From Elusimicrobia bacterium CG_4_9_14_3_um_filter_62_55 (lineage in GTDB: Bacteria > Elusimicrobiota > Elusimicrobia > UBA1565): a DNA stretch of 64,000 nt. The stretch is from NCBI GenBank assembly GCA_002790095.1, contig PFUL01000116.1, positions 1 to 64,000 on the forward strand, given 5' to 3'. A program made the position numbers and the translations under genes. The notes beneath the pieces were generated by a model, which saw nothing but the letters and a program-made list of their open reading frames with translations, had not been told where the DNA came from and ran no database searches. Shown in pieces: positions 19,322-28,557 of this stretch (its first letter is position 1; every line of letters begins with the position of its first letter).

Positions 19322-21850
19322 TCAACCGCGGCGGGGTCCGAGCAGCGCGCGGATCTGTTTCGCCTTCTCCGGAAGGCCCCGCTGATCGGCCGCCTCGGCG
19401 AATTTCACCAGCATCTCGCGCACTTTCTCGTCATTCGGGTAATGGCGGGCCCACTCCAAAAGGACCTTGCCGGCGAACGCGGATTTAAAGGTCCAATGGA
19501 ACTGAAACAGGACGTCGAAATCCTCGGGGGTCAATTCACCGGTATGCGCCAGCCAACGGGTCAGCAGCAGCCGCCGGTTCGGGTCCGGTTCCATACGGGA
19601 GTCGTTGCGATCGAGAAGCTCCGAGCGCCCTCCGAGAAACACCCCTTTCGGCGCCGCGTATTCCAGCAGCGGAAACCCGTCCTCGTTGATCGGCCCCGGC
19701 CAACCGGCGATTCCCCGCGCATGAGCATCGTCGTAGGCGTGCAGCGCGAAGAACGACGCCGGGGTAGAGATCAAGGCGCCGGCCAAGGATCGCCGCACCG
19801 CCGGCGCCCGCATCCGGGCGGCCGCGGCGTCAAGGTCGACTTCCACGCCGCCCTCGCCGGCGACGATCAGGATGTCCCGTCCCAGCGTCCAGACCTGGAC
19901 GTCGGGAAAAACCACCGCGACCGTTCGGATCACGAGGCGAAGCATGTCATCGGTCATAAAGTAGGTGTGCAGCCACTGGACGAACAGACCCCGCTTGTTG
20001 AGGCGGCTGCGCGCCATCTCAAAAAATTCGCGCGTATACAAATCGGAGATGCCCGCCATCCACGGATTGGAGGGTTCGCTGACGATGACGTCATATCGCT
20101 TTTCCTCGCGGGCCAGCAGAAGGCGGCCGTCGGTCACGCGCAGATTCAGGCGCGGATTTCGCAGCACGCCGCCGTTCGCCTTTTCAAACAACGCCGCCCC
20201 CTCCACGACTCCCCGCGAAATTTCGGCGACCGTCACCTGATCGACCGGATGCGTCAACGCCGCCGCGGCGCTGACCCCGCTGCCCAAACCGATGACCAAC
20301 ACCTGTTTGGCCTCGGGCCTAAGCAGCAACGGCGTCTGCGCGAGCATGATCTGCGTCGTCATGTCGAGCCCGTCGGTGGCATCCACCTTGCCGTTCACGC
20401 GCAATTGCAAAATCTCCCACCCGTGCGTCACGGCGACGGTCGCGTTGGCGCCGTCGCGGTAATAGAGGATTTTCGCCTCCTGCTTCTGCTCCGCGAACTC
20501 GGCGCGCGTAAGAGCGGGCGCGTTGAGCCGATGCAGATAGGAGCCGGAAATCAATTCCCCCCGATCCCACGGACCCCCGAAAACCGCGAACAGCGTCCCG
20601 GCGACGAGCGCCGCGCCGCCCCATCGCGCGGCCCGGCGCTCAGCCAGTGCGGCGAAGAGCGCGAAGCCCGCCGTTAAATTGAGCGCGGCCGCCGCAGAGA
20701 GCAGACCCCGCAATCCCAAAAGGGGCATCAACACGAGTCCCGCGGTGAGCGCTCCGATCACATTGCCCAGCGTGTTGAGTCCGAAAACGCGGCCGATTCC
20801 CGCGCCGATCTTTTCCCCCCGGCTGTCCGCCGCCGCCGCGACCGGAAGTCCCGCCCCGAGAAGCGCCGCGGGGACCAACATCACGGCGAAGCAGAAGGCG
20901 CACTTTCCGGCCTCATAGAGGAAAAAAGCCTCGGGAACGCGAGGGACCTGAGCCGCCCACCAATGAAAGAGGAACGCGAGCTTCGGATAGAACGGAGTCC
21001 CCGCGAGAACCGCGATGCCCAACGCCGATTGAAGCGCCGCGAACACGAATACCGGCTTCCGGATCCGGCCGATCCAACGGCGCATCACCGCCGCGCCCAA
21101 CGCGATCCCCGCGACGAAGGACGCGAGCATCACCGTGAACGAATAGGTCGACGCTCCCAGCACCAGCGCTAAAAGTCGGATCCAGCCTATTTCGTAGCAC
21201 AGCGCGGCGAACCCGGAAAGAAACGCCGCCGCAAGAAGCGCCGTCCGCACCCGGCCCGTCGTCGGCGGGAACCCCGGGGCGCGATCCGCGGCAAAAGTCG
21301 CGCCGGCGGTCGGGCCCCATCGGGACAGCGCCAACGCGCCGAGACCCACGCCGACGTTGATGATCGCCGCCACGGAAGAACTCAGCGCCAATCCCAAATT
21401 CGCAATCGCCCAGAAGCCGGCGAAGACGACGCCGAACGCGGCGCCGACGCTGTTGATCCCGTAGAAACCGGAAAGCCCTTCTCCGGAATCAGCCCCCCGC
21501 ACGGCCGCCGCGCGAACCAAAGCGGGAAGCGTCCCCCCCATCAAGGCCGTGGGGATCAAAAGGAACACCGGAGCGAACCAAGCGGACGCGCTCGCGAACA
21601 CGCGCGGCGCGAGGACGCCGCATAATCCGATGCCGATTTCCAAACGGCCGTAAAAATCGAGAGGATCGTCGACCCGGTCGGAAATCGGGCCCAGCCCGGC
21701 GTAGCCGGCCGCCATCCCGCCGAGGAAGGACGCGAGTACGGCGGCGTGCGCGACGGCGGTGTTCCCGAATAAAACCGCGAGGTCCTCCGCCCATACGACC
21801 TCGTAGATCAGACCCGAGAAACCCGAGAAGAAAACAAGCAGGCGCAGCAT
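19322..21850 (-). CDS. Membrane-fused spermidine synthase-like protein
   Basis: N-terminal multi-TM region, C-terminal methyltransferase-fold VLVIGLGSGVSAAAAL, YDVIVSEPSNPWMAGISDLYTREFFE. Confidence 0.85.
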   Translation of the reverse strand: MLRLLVFFSGFSGLIYEVVWAEDLAVLFGNTAVAHAAVLASFLGGMAAGYAGLGPISDRVDDPLDFYGRLEIGIGLCGVLAPRVFASASAWFAPVFLLIPTALMGGTLPALVRAAAVRGADSGEGLSGFYGINSVGAAFGVVFAGFWAIANLGLALSSSVAAIINVGVGLGALALSRWGPTAGATFAADRAPGFPPTTGRVRTALLAAAFLSGFAALCYEIGWIRLLALVLGASTYSFTVMLASFVAGIALGAAVMRRWIGRIRKPVFVFAALQSALGIAVLAGTPFYPKLAFLFHWWAAQVPRVPEAFFLYEAGKCAFCFAVMLVPAALLGAGLPVAAAADSRGEKIGAGIGRVFGLNTLGNVIGALTAGLVLMPLLGLRGLLSAAAALNLTAGFALFAALAERRAARWGGAALVAGTLFAVFGGPWDRGELISGSYLHRLNAPALTRAEFAEQKQEAKILYYRDGANATVAVTHGWEILQLRVNGKVDATDGLDMTTQIMLAQTPLLLRPEAKQVLVIGLGSGVSAAAALTHPVDQVTVAEISRGVVEGAALFEKANGGVLRNPRLNLRVTDGRLLLAREEKRYDVIVSEPSNPWMAGISDLYTREFFEMARSRLNKRGLFVQWLHTYFMTDDMLRLVIRTVAVVFPDVQVWTLGRDILIVAGEGGVEVDLDAAAARMRAPAVRRSLAGALISTPASFFALHAYDDAHARGIAGWPGPINEDGFPLLEYAAPKGVFLGGRSELLDRNDSRMEPDPNRRLLLTRWLAHTGELTPEDFDVLFQFHWTFKSAFAGKVLLEWARHYPNDEKVREMLVKFAEAADQRGLPEKAKQIRALLGPRRG

Positions 21851-21860
21851 GAAGGGGAAG

Positions 21861-22607
21861 CTATCCGCGTCGGGATGAGAGCGTCTTCGCGAACCAGTCC
21901 GCGGCGCGTTTCGACAACCAGGCGCGGCGGTCCAAATAGGCGTGGCCCGCCCCGCGCGCGAGAATCAAACGACCGCGCGCGCCGGCCGCCGCGCGGATGC
22001 CCCGGGAGACGGCATCGGGAATCACCTCATCGGCGGTACCGTGTACGAGCAGAATCTTCGCGTGGGAACGCGCCACCGCCGCCGCCGGGTCGAACCGGCG
22101 CACCGCCGCGCGAAAATCCCCGATCAGCGCCGTGGGGGACTTCACCCGAAGCGGAGCGCAGTGGGAGCGGATGAAAGGAGAGTTGGAAGGCACGATCATT
22201 TCCGGCCCTCCGACCGGAGAAACCGCCATCGCGGTTTTGATCGAGGGCGCCTCACCGAGCAAATTCAGCGCGGTCCAGCCTCCCATCGAAAAACCGAATA
22301 CGCCCAGGCGGTTCCTGTCGACGCCGCGGCGGCGCGCGAGATAGCGCAGCGCGGCCTTAGCCTGGGATATCAGAGTGGAAAACCGGTAGAAGCCCTCGCT
22401 GCCCCAAGCGCCTTGAAAGCAGAGGCGAAACGACGCGACGCCCTCGGCCAATAAGGCGCGCTGGACATCGACGTTCTGCTCCGAGCCGGGAAACCCGTGA
22501 AGCATCAGCACGGCGGGAACGGCACGGCGCACGACGGGGGTCGCGAAAACCCCGACCATCTTGACTCCCTCCATGCGGAAGGTTTCTCCGGCGCTGCGAA
22601 ACTTCAT
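21861..22607 (-). CDS. Alpha/beta hydrolase (prolyl oligopeptidase/dienelactone hydrolase type)
   Basis: LHGFPGSE, GVFGFSMGGWTAL (GxSxG), VHGTADEVIPD, GAGHAY. Confidence 0.85.
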   Translation of the reverse strand: MKFRSAGETFRMEGVKMVGVFATPVVRRAVPAVLMLHGFPGSEQNVDVQRALLAEGVASFRLCFQGAWGSEGFYRFSTLISQAKAALRYLARRRGVDRNRLGVFGFSMGGWTALNLLGEAPSIKTAMAVSPVGGPEMIVPSNSPFIRSHCAPLRVKSPTALIGDFRAAVRRFDPAAAVARSHAKILLVHGTADEVIPDAVSRGIRAAAGARGRLILARGAGHAYLDRRAWLSKRAADWFAKTLSSRRG

Positions 22608-22747
22608 TCCCTGATTGTGCCTAAAAAACCCCTTGAATTAAAAGGGAAATTTGATTGAAATAGACAGTGGCCCCCCGGCGTATTGAAGGGGAGAGGCTCC
22701 GCATCGGGACCGGGATCCGATCGGCCTTCGGCCACAGGACGACAGCG

Positions 22748-23287
22748 GTGATCGACGCCAAAGAAATCGTGGAACGCTACACGCCGTACGCGTACACGAT
22801 GGCGTATCGGTTGACCGGGAATCAGGCCGAGGCCTGGGACTTGACCCAAAACGCGATGCTTCGCGTGATGCGCAGCTTCTCGACCTATGACCCTAAATAC
22901 AAAGTCGAACAATGGCTCTACCGCATCATCCAGAATCTTTTCATCGACCGCAAGCGGCAGGTCAAACGCAAACAGGAAACCGCCCTCGAAAGAGATTCCC
23001 GCGAGGAAGGCGCGCGCCTGTCTCCGGCCGACACCCTCATCGACGGAGCCCCGACGCCCGAGCAGAGCGCGGAGAGCGGCGATCGCGGACGGGCCGTGCG
23101 CGACGCGCTCGACGAATTGCCGGAAGAAATGAAAATGGCGATCATTTTGGTGGATATTGAGGGCTTTTCATACGAGGACGCCGCGCGCGTTCTCGAAGTC
23201 CCTGCGTCGACGCTCGGCGTCCGGGTTTTCCGTGCGCGCAAGCTTTTAAAAGAACGGCTCCGCCCGTTCATGGAGGGAGTCTCATGA
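22748..23287 (+). CDS. ECF-type RNA polymerase sigma factor
   Basis: Region 2 (AWDLTQNAMLRVMRSFSTYD...WLYRIIQNLFIDRKR) and region 4 (EGFSYEDAARVLEVPASTLGVRVFRARKLLKERL). Confidence 0.88.
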   Translation: MIDAKEIVERYTPYAYTMAYRLTGNQAEAWDLTQNAMLRVMRSFSTYDPKYKVEQWLYRIIQNLFIDRKRQVKRKQETALERDSREEGARLSPADTLIDGAPTPEQSAESGDRGRAVRDALDELPEEMKMAIILVDIEGFSYEDAARVLEVPASTLGVRVFRARKLLKERLRPFMEGVS

Positions 23288-23652
23288 GCGTGTTTCGCTG
23301 CTGGAGCGTGAGGAACGTGCTGGACCTCTTCATCGACCATCGCCTGACGAGCGACGCGGATCATTGGGTGGCGGAACATCTTCAGGACTGCGCCGCCTGC
23401 CGCGCCCAAGCCGAGGCTCTCTCTCCCGTGCCCGAGCTGAAAGCCTCTGCGGCACAGTTGCCCGCCGGACTGCAGGAATCCATTTTGGAGGCGTTCGAGC
23501 GCGGGGAAAGCGAACGCGGCGGGCTTCCCCGCCTCCAACCGGCCCAGGCTCTTGCGCTCGTCTATTGTCTCGCCCTCGCCGGCCTGCACGCGGCCAAACA
23601 GCCGCCCTCTCAGGCGAACGCGCCCGCCGCGCTGGAGGACGTATCCCGATGA
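23284..23652 (+). CDS. Putative zinc-binding anti-sigma factor
   Basis: HWVAEHLQDCAACRAQ (HxxxCxxC) and translational coupling to the ECF sigma factor. Confidence 0.7.
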   Translation: MSVFRCWSVRNVLDLFIDHRLTSDADHWVAEHLQDCAACRAQAEALSPVPELKASAAQLPAGLQESILEAFERGESERGGLPRLQPAQALALVYCLALAGLHAAKQPPSQANAPAALEDVSR

Positions 23653-25454
23653 ACCTTCGCTTCGCCGCCCTCCTCGACCACGCCGGCAAGGCCGTCCTCA
23701 TCGCCGCGGCGTTTCTACTGCCGATCGCGTTCTACCTTGAAACCTTCGACCCGGCACTCGTGAAAGACGTCACGCTCTCGAGCGCCGCAGTGCTCGCCGC
23801 AGCCGCGTGGATCGCCTTGCAGATCGAAACCGGCCGCGTGGAGATTCCGGTGTCCCGCGCTCCGCTGGCGGCCCTCACGGCAGCCGCCGTCGTTTGGGCC
23901 CTGTTTTCCTACGCCGCCGGCGACCCGGCCGGCGCCCCCTGTCTTTCGGCCACCCGCTCGGTGTCCTTTTTGCTACTTTTCGGAGCGGTTCTGCTCGGAC
24001 CCGCCTCGGTCTCGTTCGCGGACGCGTTGACCGGCGCGCTTTGCGCCGCCGGCGCGCTCGGCGCATTCGCCGATTTTCTCCCTGCCTTGGGCGCCGCGCA
24101 CCGCTCGCAATGGGCGGTGCTCGCCGCCGCGTCCGTCCCGCTCGCTCTGGCCCGCTGGGCCGATCCGGAGTCCTCGACGGTGAAACGGGGCGCGTTCGCC
24201 GCCTGCGCGGTCGGCTCGCTGTGGACGGTCTGCCGCAGCGGCGAACCCGACGCGCTCGCCGCGCTCGCGGCCGGCGGGTTCGCGCTCGCGGCGACCGCCG
24301 CATCGATGCTTCCCGATCCCCGCATCCGTGTCGCGGGGCTCGCGGCGTTCGCGGCCGCTCCGGCCGCCCTCTGGGCGTTTTTGTCGAACCCGGCGCCCGA
24401 CGACGCCGCGCTGCTCGCCTGGTGGACGCGCGGCCAATCCGCACGAGAGGCGGCCGTCGCCGCGTGGAACGTCCGCCCCTGGACCGGCTCCGGACTTGCG
24501 ACGGTCGCGGACGCGGCCGGCGGAGAACCGTTTACGACCGCAGCGGAAACCGGAGGATTCGGTCTGGCGCTGTGGGGGCTGCTGACCGCCGCCGTGCTGA
24601 TTCTCTCCTGGCGGGAAATCCGACGCCGCGCCGACGCGGGCGAATACCGCGCCGCCGGACTGATCGCTGGGCAGCGTTCGGCGTTCGCCGCGCTGATCAC
24701 CGCGGGGCTACTCGGCGGAGCGACGCGTGCGCCCGCCGCGGGCGCCGCGTTTTGGCTTCTCGCGGCGTCGGTCGTCGGACTCTCGACCGAACGCGGCGCC
24801 GCGCGCGTATTCGTCTTTCCGATTCCCGCGCCGGCGGCGCTGCGCCGAGTCCTGCTACTGCCGCTCACCGCGGCCGTCGCGCTGTTTTTTTCCTGGAATG
24901 CAGGACAATGGCAGTCGGACCTGTCGCTGAACCGGGGCGTCTTCCAATACCGCCGGGGCGAGAAAGAGGCGGCGCTGCTGCATTTGGCGCAGGTCTTTGA
25001 CAGCTACCGGGAATCCGCGCGAGCGCGGTTTCTCTCCGGCGAGATTCATCGCGGCGACGGCGCCCCGGAAGCGGCTCTTGCGTTTTACAAGGAGGCGCAG
25101 CGCCTCGATTCCAAGCATCCGAAGGCGGGCGAGCGCGCCGGGCTGATGCTTGCCAAGCTCGGACGCTACGTGGAAGCTGAAACGGAATTGACGGCCTTTC
25201 TCGCGACCCGGCCCGACGCCGCGAACGCCTACGAAATCCTGATCGACGTCGAGCAAAATCTCGGACGCGAGGAACTCGCCCGCGACGCGGCGCTGCAGCT
25301 CGTGCGCCTCGACCCAGACCAGTCGCGCTACTGGCGCCTCCTGGCAGAGCAGTATCACGGCCTGCACCGCACGCTGACCGCGCGGCGCCTGTTCGACAAG
25401 GCGTCTCAGGTCGGCGAACTCGCCAAGCTCCAGACGAAAACGCCCCGCGGCTGA
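23649..25454 (+). CDS. Multi-TM membrane protein with C-terminal TPR-like repeats (O-antigen ligase-like)
   Basis: Many TM segments followed by TPR-like periodicity; ATGA overlap with the anti-sigma gene. Confidence 0.6.
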   Translation: MNLRFAALLDHAGKAVLIAAAFLLPIAFYLETFDPALVKDVTLSSAAVLAAAAWIALQIETGRVEIPVSRAPLAALTAAAVVWALFSYAAGDPAGAPCLSATRSVSFLLLFGAVLLGPASVSFADALTGALCAAGALGAFADFLPALGAAHRSQWAVLAAASVPLALARWADPESSTVKRGAFAACAVGSLWTVCRSGEPDALAALAAGGFALAATAASMLPDPRIRVAGLAAFAAAPAALWAFLSNPAPDDAALLAWWTRGQSAREAAVAAWNVRPWTGSGLATVADAAGGEPFTTAAETGGFGLALWGLLTAAVLILSWREIRRRADAGEYRAAGLIAGQRSAFAALITAGLLGGATRAPAAGAAFWLLAASVVGLSTERGAARVFVFPIPAPAALRRVLLLPLTAAVALFFSWNAGQWQSDLSLNRGVFQYRRGEKEAALLHLAQVFDSYRESARARFLSGEIHRGDGAPEAALAFYKEAQRLDSKHPKAGERAGLMLAKLGRYVEAETELTAFLATRPDAANAYEILIDVEQNLGREELARDAALQLVRLDPDQSRYWRLLAEQYHGLHRTLTARRLFDKASQVGELAKLQTKTPRG

Positions 25455-25527
25455 TCCCCGCTGAAATAAGCGGGACGCTTCCTTCGTAGGGATGTTGAGG
25501 CCGGACACCGGCCCTTACGGAGGAACA

Positions 25528-26658
25528 ATGAAACTGTCAAACGGCATCTGGATCACCCTCGGCACGCTTACGACGGCCTCGCTTCTCGGCATCGGCCTCA
25601 CGACGCCGATTCTCGATACGATGAGACCCGACCCGGATCAATTCCTGGGCTGGGCGCGCGAAGTGGAGCCGCCGCTGATGAACACGCCGCAGTCCGCGGA
25701 CGAGCACGTGCAGACCTTGCTCCCGACGTTGTTCGTCGAGGAGCCGGAGGCCCGCAAGGCCGCGATCGAGGCGCTTCAGGTCGCTTTCGCCTACGGCGGC
25801 GAAGACGAGATCTCCGCGGAAACCCGCGAAGAGGCGGCCGGCGCGCTGATCGAGGCGTACGCGGAAACCGACGCCGAAACCACCGAAGGGCTGGCCGAGC
25901 GCAAGCGCGTGCTGGACATGCTGATCACGCAAATCGGCGGTGAGACGGCACGGGCGTTTACGGCGCAGATCGTGGCCTCCGCGTCGGAGCCGGGCGTGCG
26001 CGGCGCGGCGCTGGCCGCGCTGGCGGACAAGAATTCCTTCCGCGACACGACGGTGGACGCGCTGGCGCTGGAGGCGATGAAGGACGCGGCGGTCCCGGAT
26101 GCGGTCCGTCCGAAACTGCTGCGCCGGATCAAAGGGCGGAAGGCGGAGAAGGAACTGATCGAGCTGCTGGAGAAGGATCTCGACGACGCGGGTCTGAGAC
26201 AAACGGCCGTGGAGATTCAAAACCTCCATAAGCCGGAATTGCTCGGCGCGGTGATCTCGCGGCTCGATCAGCGCGGCCTGCTCGCGAACCCGAAAACCAT
26301 GCCGTGGTTCAGTCGGAAACTGCTCTCCGAGCACATCCGAAGCGTCGACGAACCGGGGCTCGTCAAGGCGCTGAAAGTGGTCTGGATGCGCCCGTCGCTG
26401 ACCAAGGGCACCTTCTCGGCCGCGCAGGCTCGGCTCGAATCGGCGGACCCGGCGATCCGGCGCATGATCGCGAGGCTGGTCCCCGACGCGGTGAAGTACG
26501 AGGGCATCGACGCGGAGGCCGGGGCGCAGATGCTCAGCGCGCGGCTGCTGATCGAACAGGATCCGGCGGTAAAGGGACAGATCGAGGGCAGCCTCGGCGA
26601 GGTCCGCAAGGCGCTCGAAGCCCCCTCGGCGGCGCCCGCGGCGATCCCCGTCGAATAG
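25528..26658 (+). CDS. HEAT-like repeat protein with N-terminal membrane segment
   Basis: MKLSNGIWITLGTLTTASLLGIGL segment, helical repeats, SD GGAGG. Confidence 0.5.
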   Translation: MKLSNGIWITLGTLTTASLLGIGLTTPILDTMRPDPDQFLGWAREVEPPLMNTPQSADEHVQTLLPTLFVEEPEARKAAIEALQVAFAYGGEDEISAETREEAAGALIEAYAETDAETTEGLAERKRVLDMLITQIGGETARAFTAQIVASASEPGVRGAALAALADKNSFRDTTVDALALEAMKDAAVPDAVRPKLLRRIKGRKAEKELIELLEKDLDDAGLRQTAVEIQNLHKPELLGAVISRLDQRGLLANPKTMPWFSRKLLSEHIRSVDEPGLVKALKVVWMRPSLTKGTFSAAQARLESADPAIRRMIARLVPDAVKYEGIDAEAGAQMLSARLLIEQDPAVKGQIEGSLGEVRKALEAPSAAPAAIPVE

Positions 26659-26669
26659 GAGGATGAATC

Positions 26670-26707
26670 GAAGCCCCGGCGCTCCCGGCGCCGGGGCTTC
26701 CTTTTAT
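26670..26707. terminator. Rho-independent terminator between convergent genes
   Basis: GAAGCCCCGGCG...CGCCGGGGCTTC followed by CTTTTAT. Confidence 0.8.
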
Positions 26708-27099
26708 CCTTCCTCCGTCTCGATCTCGAATTCGGGCGGCTTGGCCAAGTGCTTTTTAACCGTGCAGAGGTTGGCCGTTGAAATGACGCTCTCGCGATAC
26801 TTCTCGGGGAAGCCCTTCGGGAGATGAATCTTAAGAGAAACCTTCGAAACCCGATGCTCGGCGTCGTCCCAATGGGCAGTCTGGGTGATCGAAAGCCCCT
26901 CGGTCGGCAACTCGCGTTTTTTGCAGAAACTCAGCACGAAGATGCCGGCGCAGGTGCCGAGTGAGGCCAAAAACAGCTCGAACGGCGCGGGCGCCGAGCC
27001 GTCTCCCCCCGCCTCCTTGGGCTGATCGGTCATCACGGTTTGTCCGTTAAACGACGCGGCGACCTTTTTCCCTCCAGGAAAGGTGATTTTCATTTCCAT
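26704..27099 (-). CDS. OsmC-family protein
   Basis: GGDGSAPAPFELFLASLGTCAGIFVLSFC... OsmC signature. Confidence 0.88.
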   Translation of the reverse strand: MEMKITFPGGKKVAASFNGQTVMTDQPKEAGGDGSAPAPFELFLASLGTCAGIFVLSFCKKRELPTEGLSITQTAHWDDAEHRVSKVSLKIHLPKGFPEKYRESVISTANLCTVKKHLAKPPEFEIETEEG

Positions 27100-27180
27100 C
27101 GCGGGTCTCCTTTTTTAGTCTTGTCTTTTAGATGCGCCGCAGCCGAAAAGGATTCATGGGGAATTGTCTATGCTTTCCCT

Positions 27181-27594
27181 ATGAAACCACGCATCAGCAT
27201 GATCACGCTCGGCGTCAACGACCTCGCCGCTTCCATCGAGTTCTACGAAAAGGGCCTCGGTTTTCCACGCATGGACTCTCCGCCGTCGGTGGCGTTTTTC
27301 ACTTTGAACGGCTCCTGGCTCGGCCTTTACGGACGCGACGCACTCGCGGAGGATGCAACGGTCTCTCCTACGGGCTCCGGCTTCGGCGCCTTCGCGCTGG
27401 CGCACAATGTGGAATCAGAGGCGGAGGTGGACGCGGTGATCGCGCAGGCCGAGGCGGCGGGCGCGACGGTGGTGAAGCGTCCGCAGAAGGTGTTCTGGGG
27501 CGGCTACAGCGGCTACTTCAAGGACCTCGACGGGCACCTCTGGGAAGTGGCGCACAACCCGCTGTTTTGGGTCGGGCCGCGGGACGAAGAGTAG
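27181..27594 (+). CDS. VOC-family (glyoxalase-like) protein
   Basis: ISMITLGVNDLAASIEFYEKGLGFP...GYFKDLDGHLWEVAHNP. Confidence 0.9.
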   Translation: MKPRISMITLGVNDLAASIEFYEKGLGFPRMDSPPSVAFFTLNGSWLGLYGRDALAEDATVSPTGSGFGAFALAHNVESEAEVDAVIAQAEAAGATVVKRPQKVFWGGYSGYFKDLDGHLWEVAHNPLFWVGPRDEE

Positions 27595-27619
27595 GCGACG
27601 CACGCCGCACTGCCTCCCC

Positions 27620-27648
27620 TTGACTAATTACGTGATATCGCCAATAAT
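27620..27648 (+). promoter_or_regulatory. Sigma70-like promoter of hicAB
   Basis: TTGACT-N17-AATAAT, with the -10 ending 6 nt before the hicA ATG. Confidence 0.6.
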
Positions 27649-27654
27649 ATTACA

Positions 27655-27915
27655 ATGAAGCCGGAGAAGCTTCTGCAGCGGGCCAGGCAAAATCCGTCTG
27701 GGCTCCGATTCTCCGAGTTATGCAAGCTGGCTGAAGCATTTGGGTTTACCCTTCAGCGCCGGAAGGGTTCTCATCGCATTTATGCCATGGACCGTCTACG
27801 GGAGATCATGAATTTTCAGGATGATGCGGGCAAAGCCAAGGCGTATCAGGTTAGGCAACTTCTTGACTGCGTGGACCGCAACCAATTGACGATCGGAGGC
27901 GAACCAAATGACTAA
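27655..27915 (+). CDS. hicA: HicA-family toxin
   Basis: FTLQRRKGSHRIYAMD is HicA dsRBD-like with the catalytic-type GSHRIY motif; hicB follows. Confidence 0.8.
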   Translation: MKPEKLLQRARQNPSGLRFSELCKLAEAFGFTLQRRKGSHRIYAMDRLREIMNFQDDAGKAKAYQVRQLLDCVDRNQLTIGGEPND

Positions 27916-28264
27916 TCAATTTGAGAGAAAAGTGTTCTATAGCGCCGAGGACAAGTCTTGGATCGCCCTCGCCCCAGAACTGCCCGGCTGCTCGGCATTC
28001 GGCAAATCGCCGAACAAGGCGCTCGAAGAACTGGAGACGGCTATCGGATTGTGGCTGGAAACGGCGAAAACAAAACGGTGGCGCGTTCCGAAACCCGTCG
28101 CGTCCCGCGAAGCGGGCGGAAAAATCCTGCTTCGTCTGCCCCGGGAATTGCATCAGGAGTATCTCGGGTTAGCCGCCGAGGACGGCGTCTCGCTCAACCA
28201 GTATATGCTGTACGTGCTGGCCCGGTACCGGGAGCTGGGTCACCTCGCGCGCCACACGAAGTGA
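27908..28264 (+). CDS. hicB: HicB-family antitoxin
   Basis: WIALAPELPGCSAFGKSPNKALEELETAIGLWLE degenerate RNase H-like fold plus C-terminal RHH-like LPRELHQEYLGLAAEDGVSLNQYML. Confidence 0.85.
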   Translation: MTNQFERKVFYSAEDKSWIALAPELPGCSAFGKSPNKALEELETAIGLWLETAKTKRWRVPKPVASREAGGKILLRLPRELHQEYLGLAAEDGVSLNQYMLYVLARYRELGHLARHTK

Positions 28265-28286
28265 CTTGCCGGAAGTTGACTTGGTG

Positions 28287-28517
28287 ACTTGGTGTCAGGC
28301 CGTCACTTTGTCACTTTTGCTCGTTGATTGGTGGGACTTGGTGTCAGACTTGGTGTCAGGCCGTCACTTACTTGGTGTCAGGCCGTCACTTTGTCACTTT
28401 TGCTCGTTGATTGGAGTTGTGACGCATCCGTGAGTTTTGAAATTGACCGGCATGCTGATTTTCCGCGGCAACTCGTTGGGAAATTGCGCGAAAGTGACAA
28501 AGTGACGGCCTGACACC
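28287..28517. repeat. Repeat cluster: two identical 45-nt direct copies, partial copies and a 27-nt inverted copy
   Basis: ACTTGGTGTCAGGCCGTCACTTTGTCACTTTTGCTCGTTGATTGG at 28287-28331 and 28370-28414; partial copies 28336-28370; inverted AAAGTGACAAAGTGACGGCCTGACACC at 28491-28517. Confidence 0.9.
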
Positions 28518-28557
28518 GATACTGACACCGATACTGAAATTAGCGTGAGGCTGCGAC

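Noticed and set aside
28287-28517. CRISPR array
   Set aside because: Copies are irregularly spaced, include an inverted copy, lack unique spacers of constant length and have no cas genes nearby.
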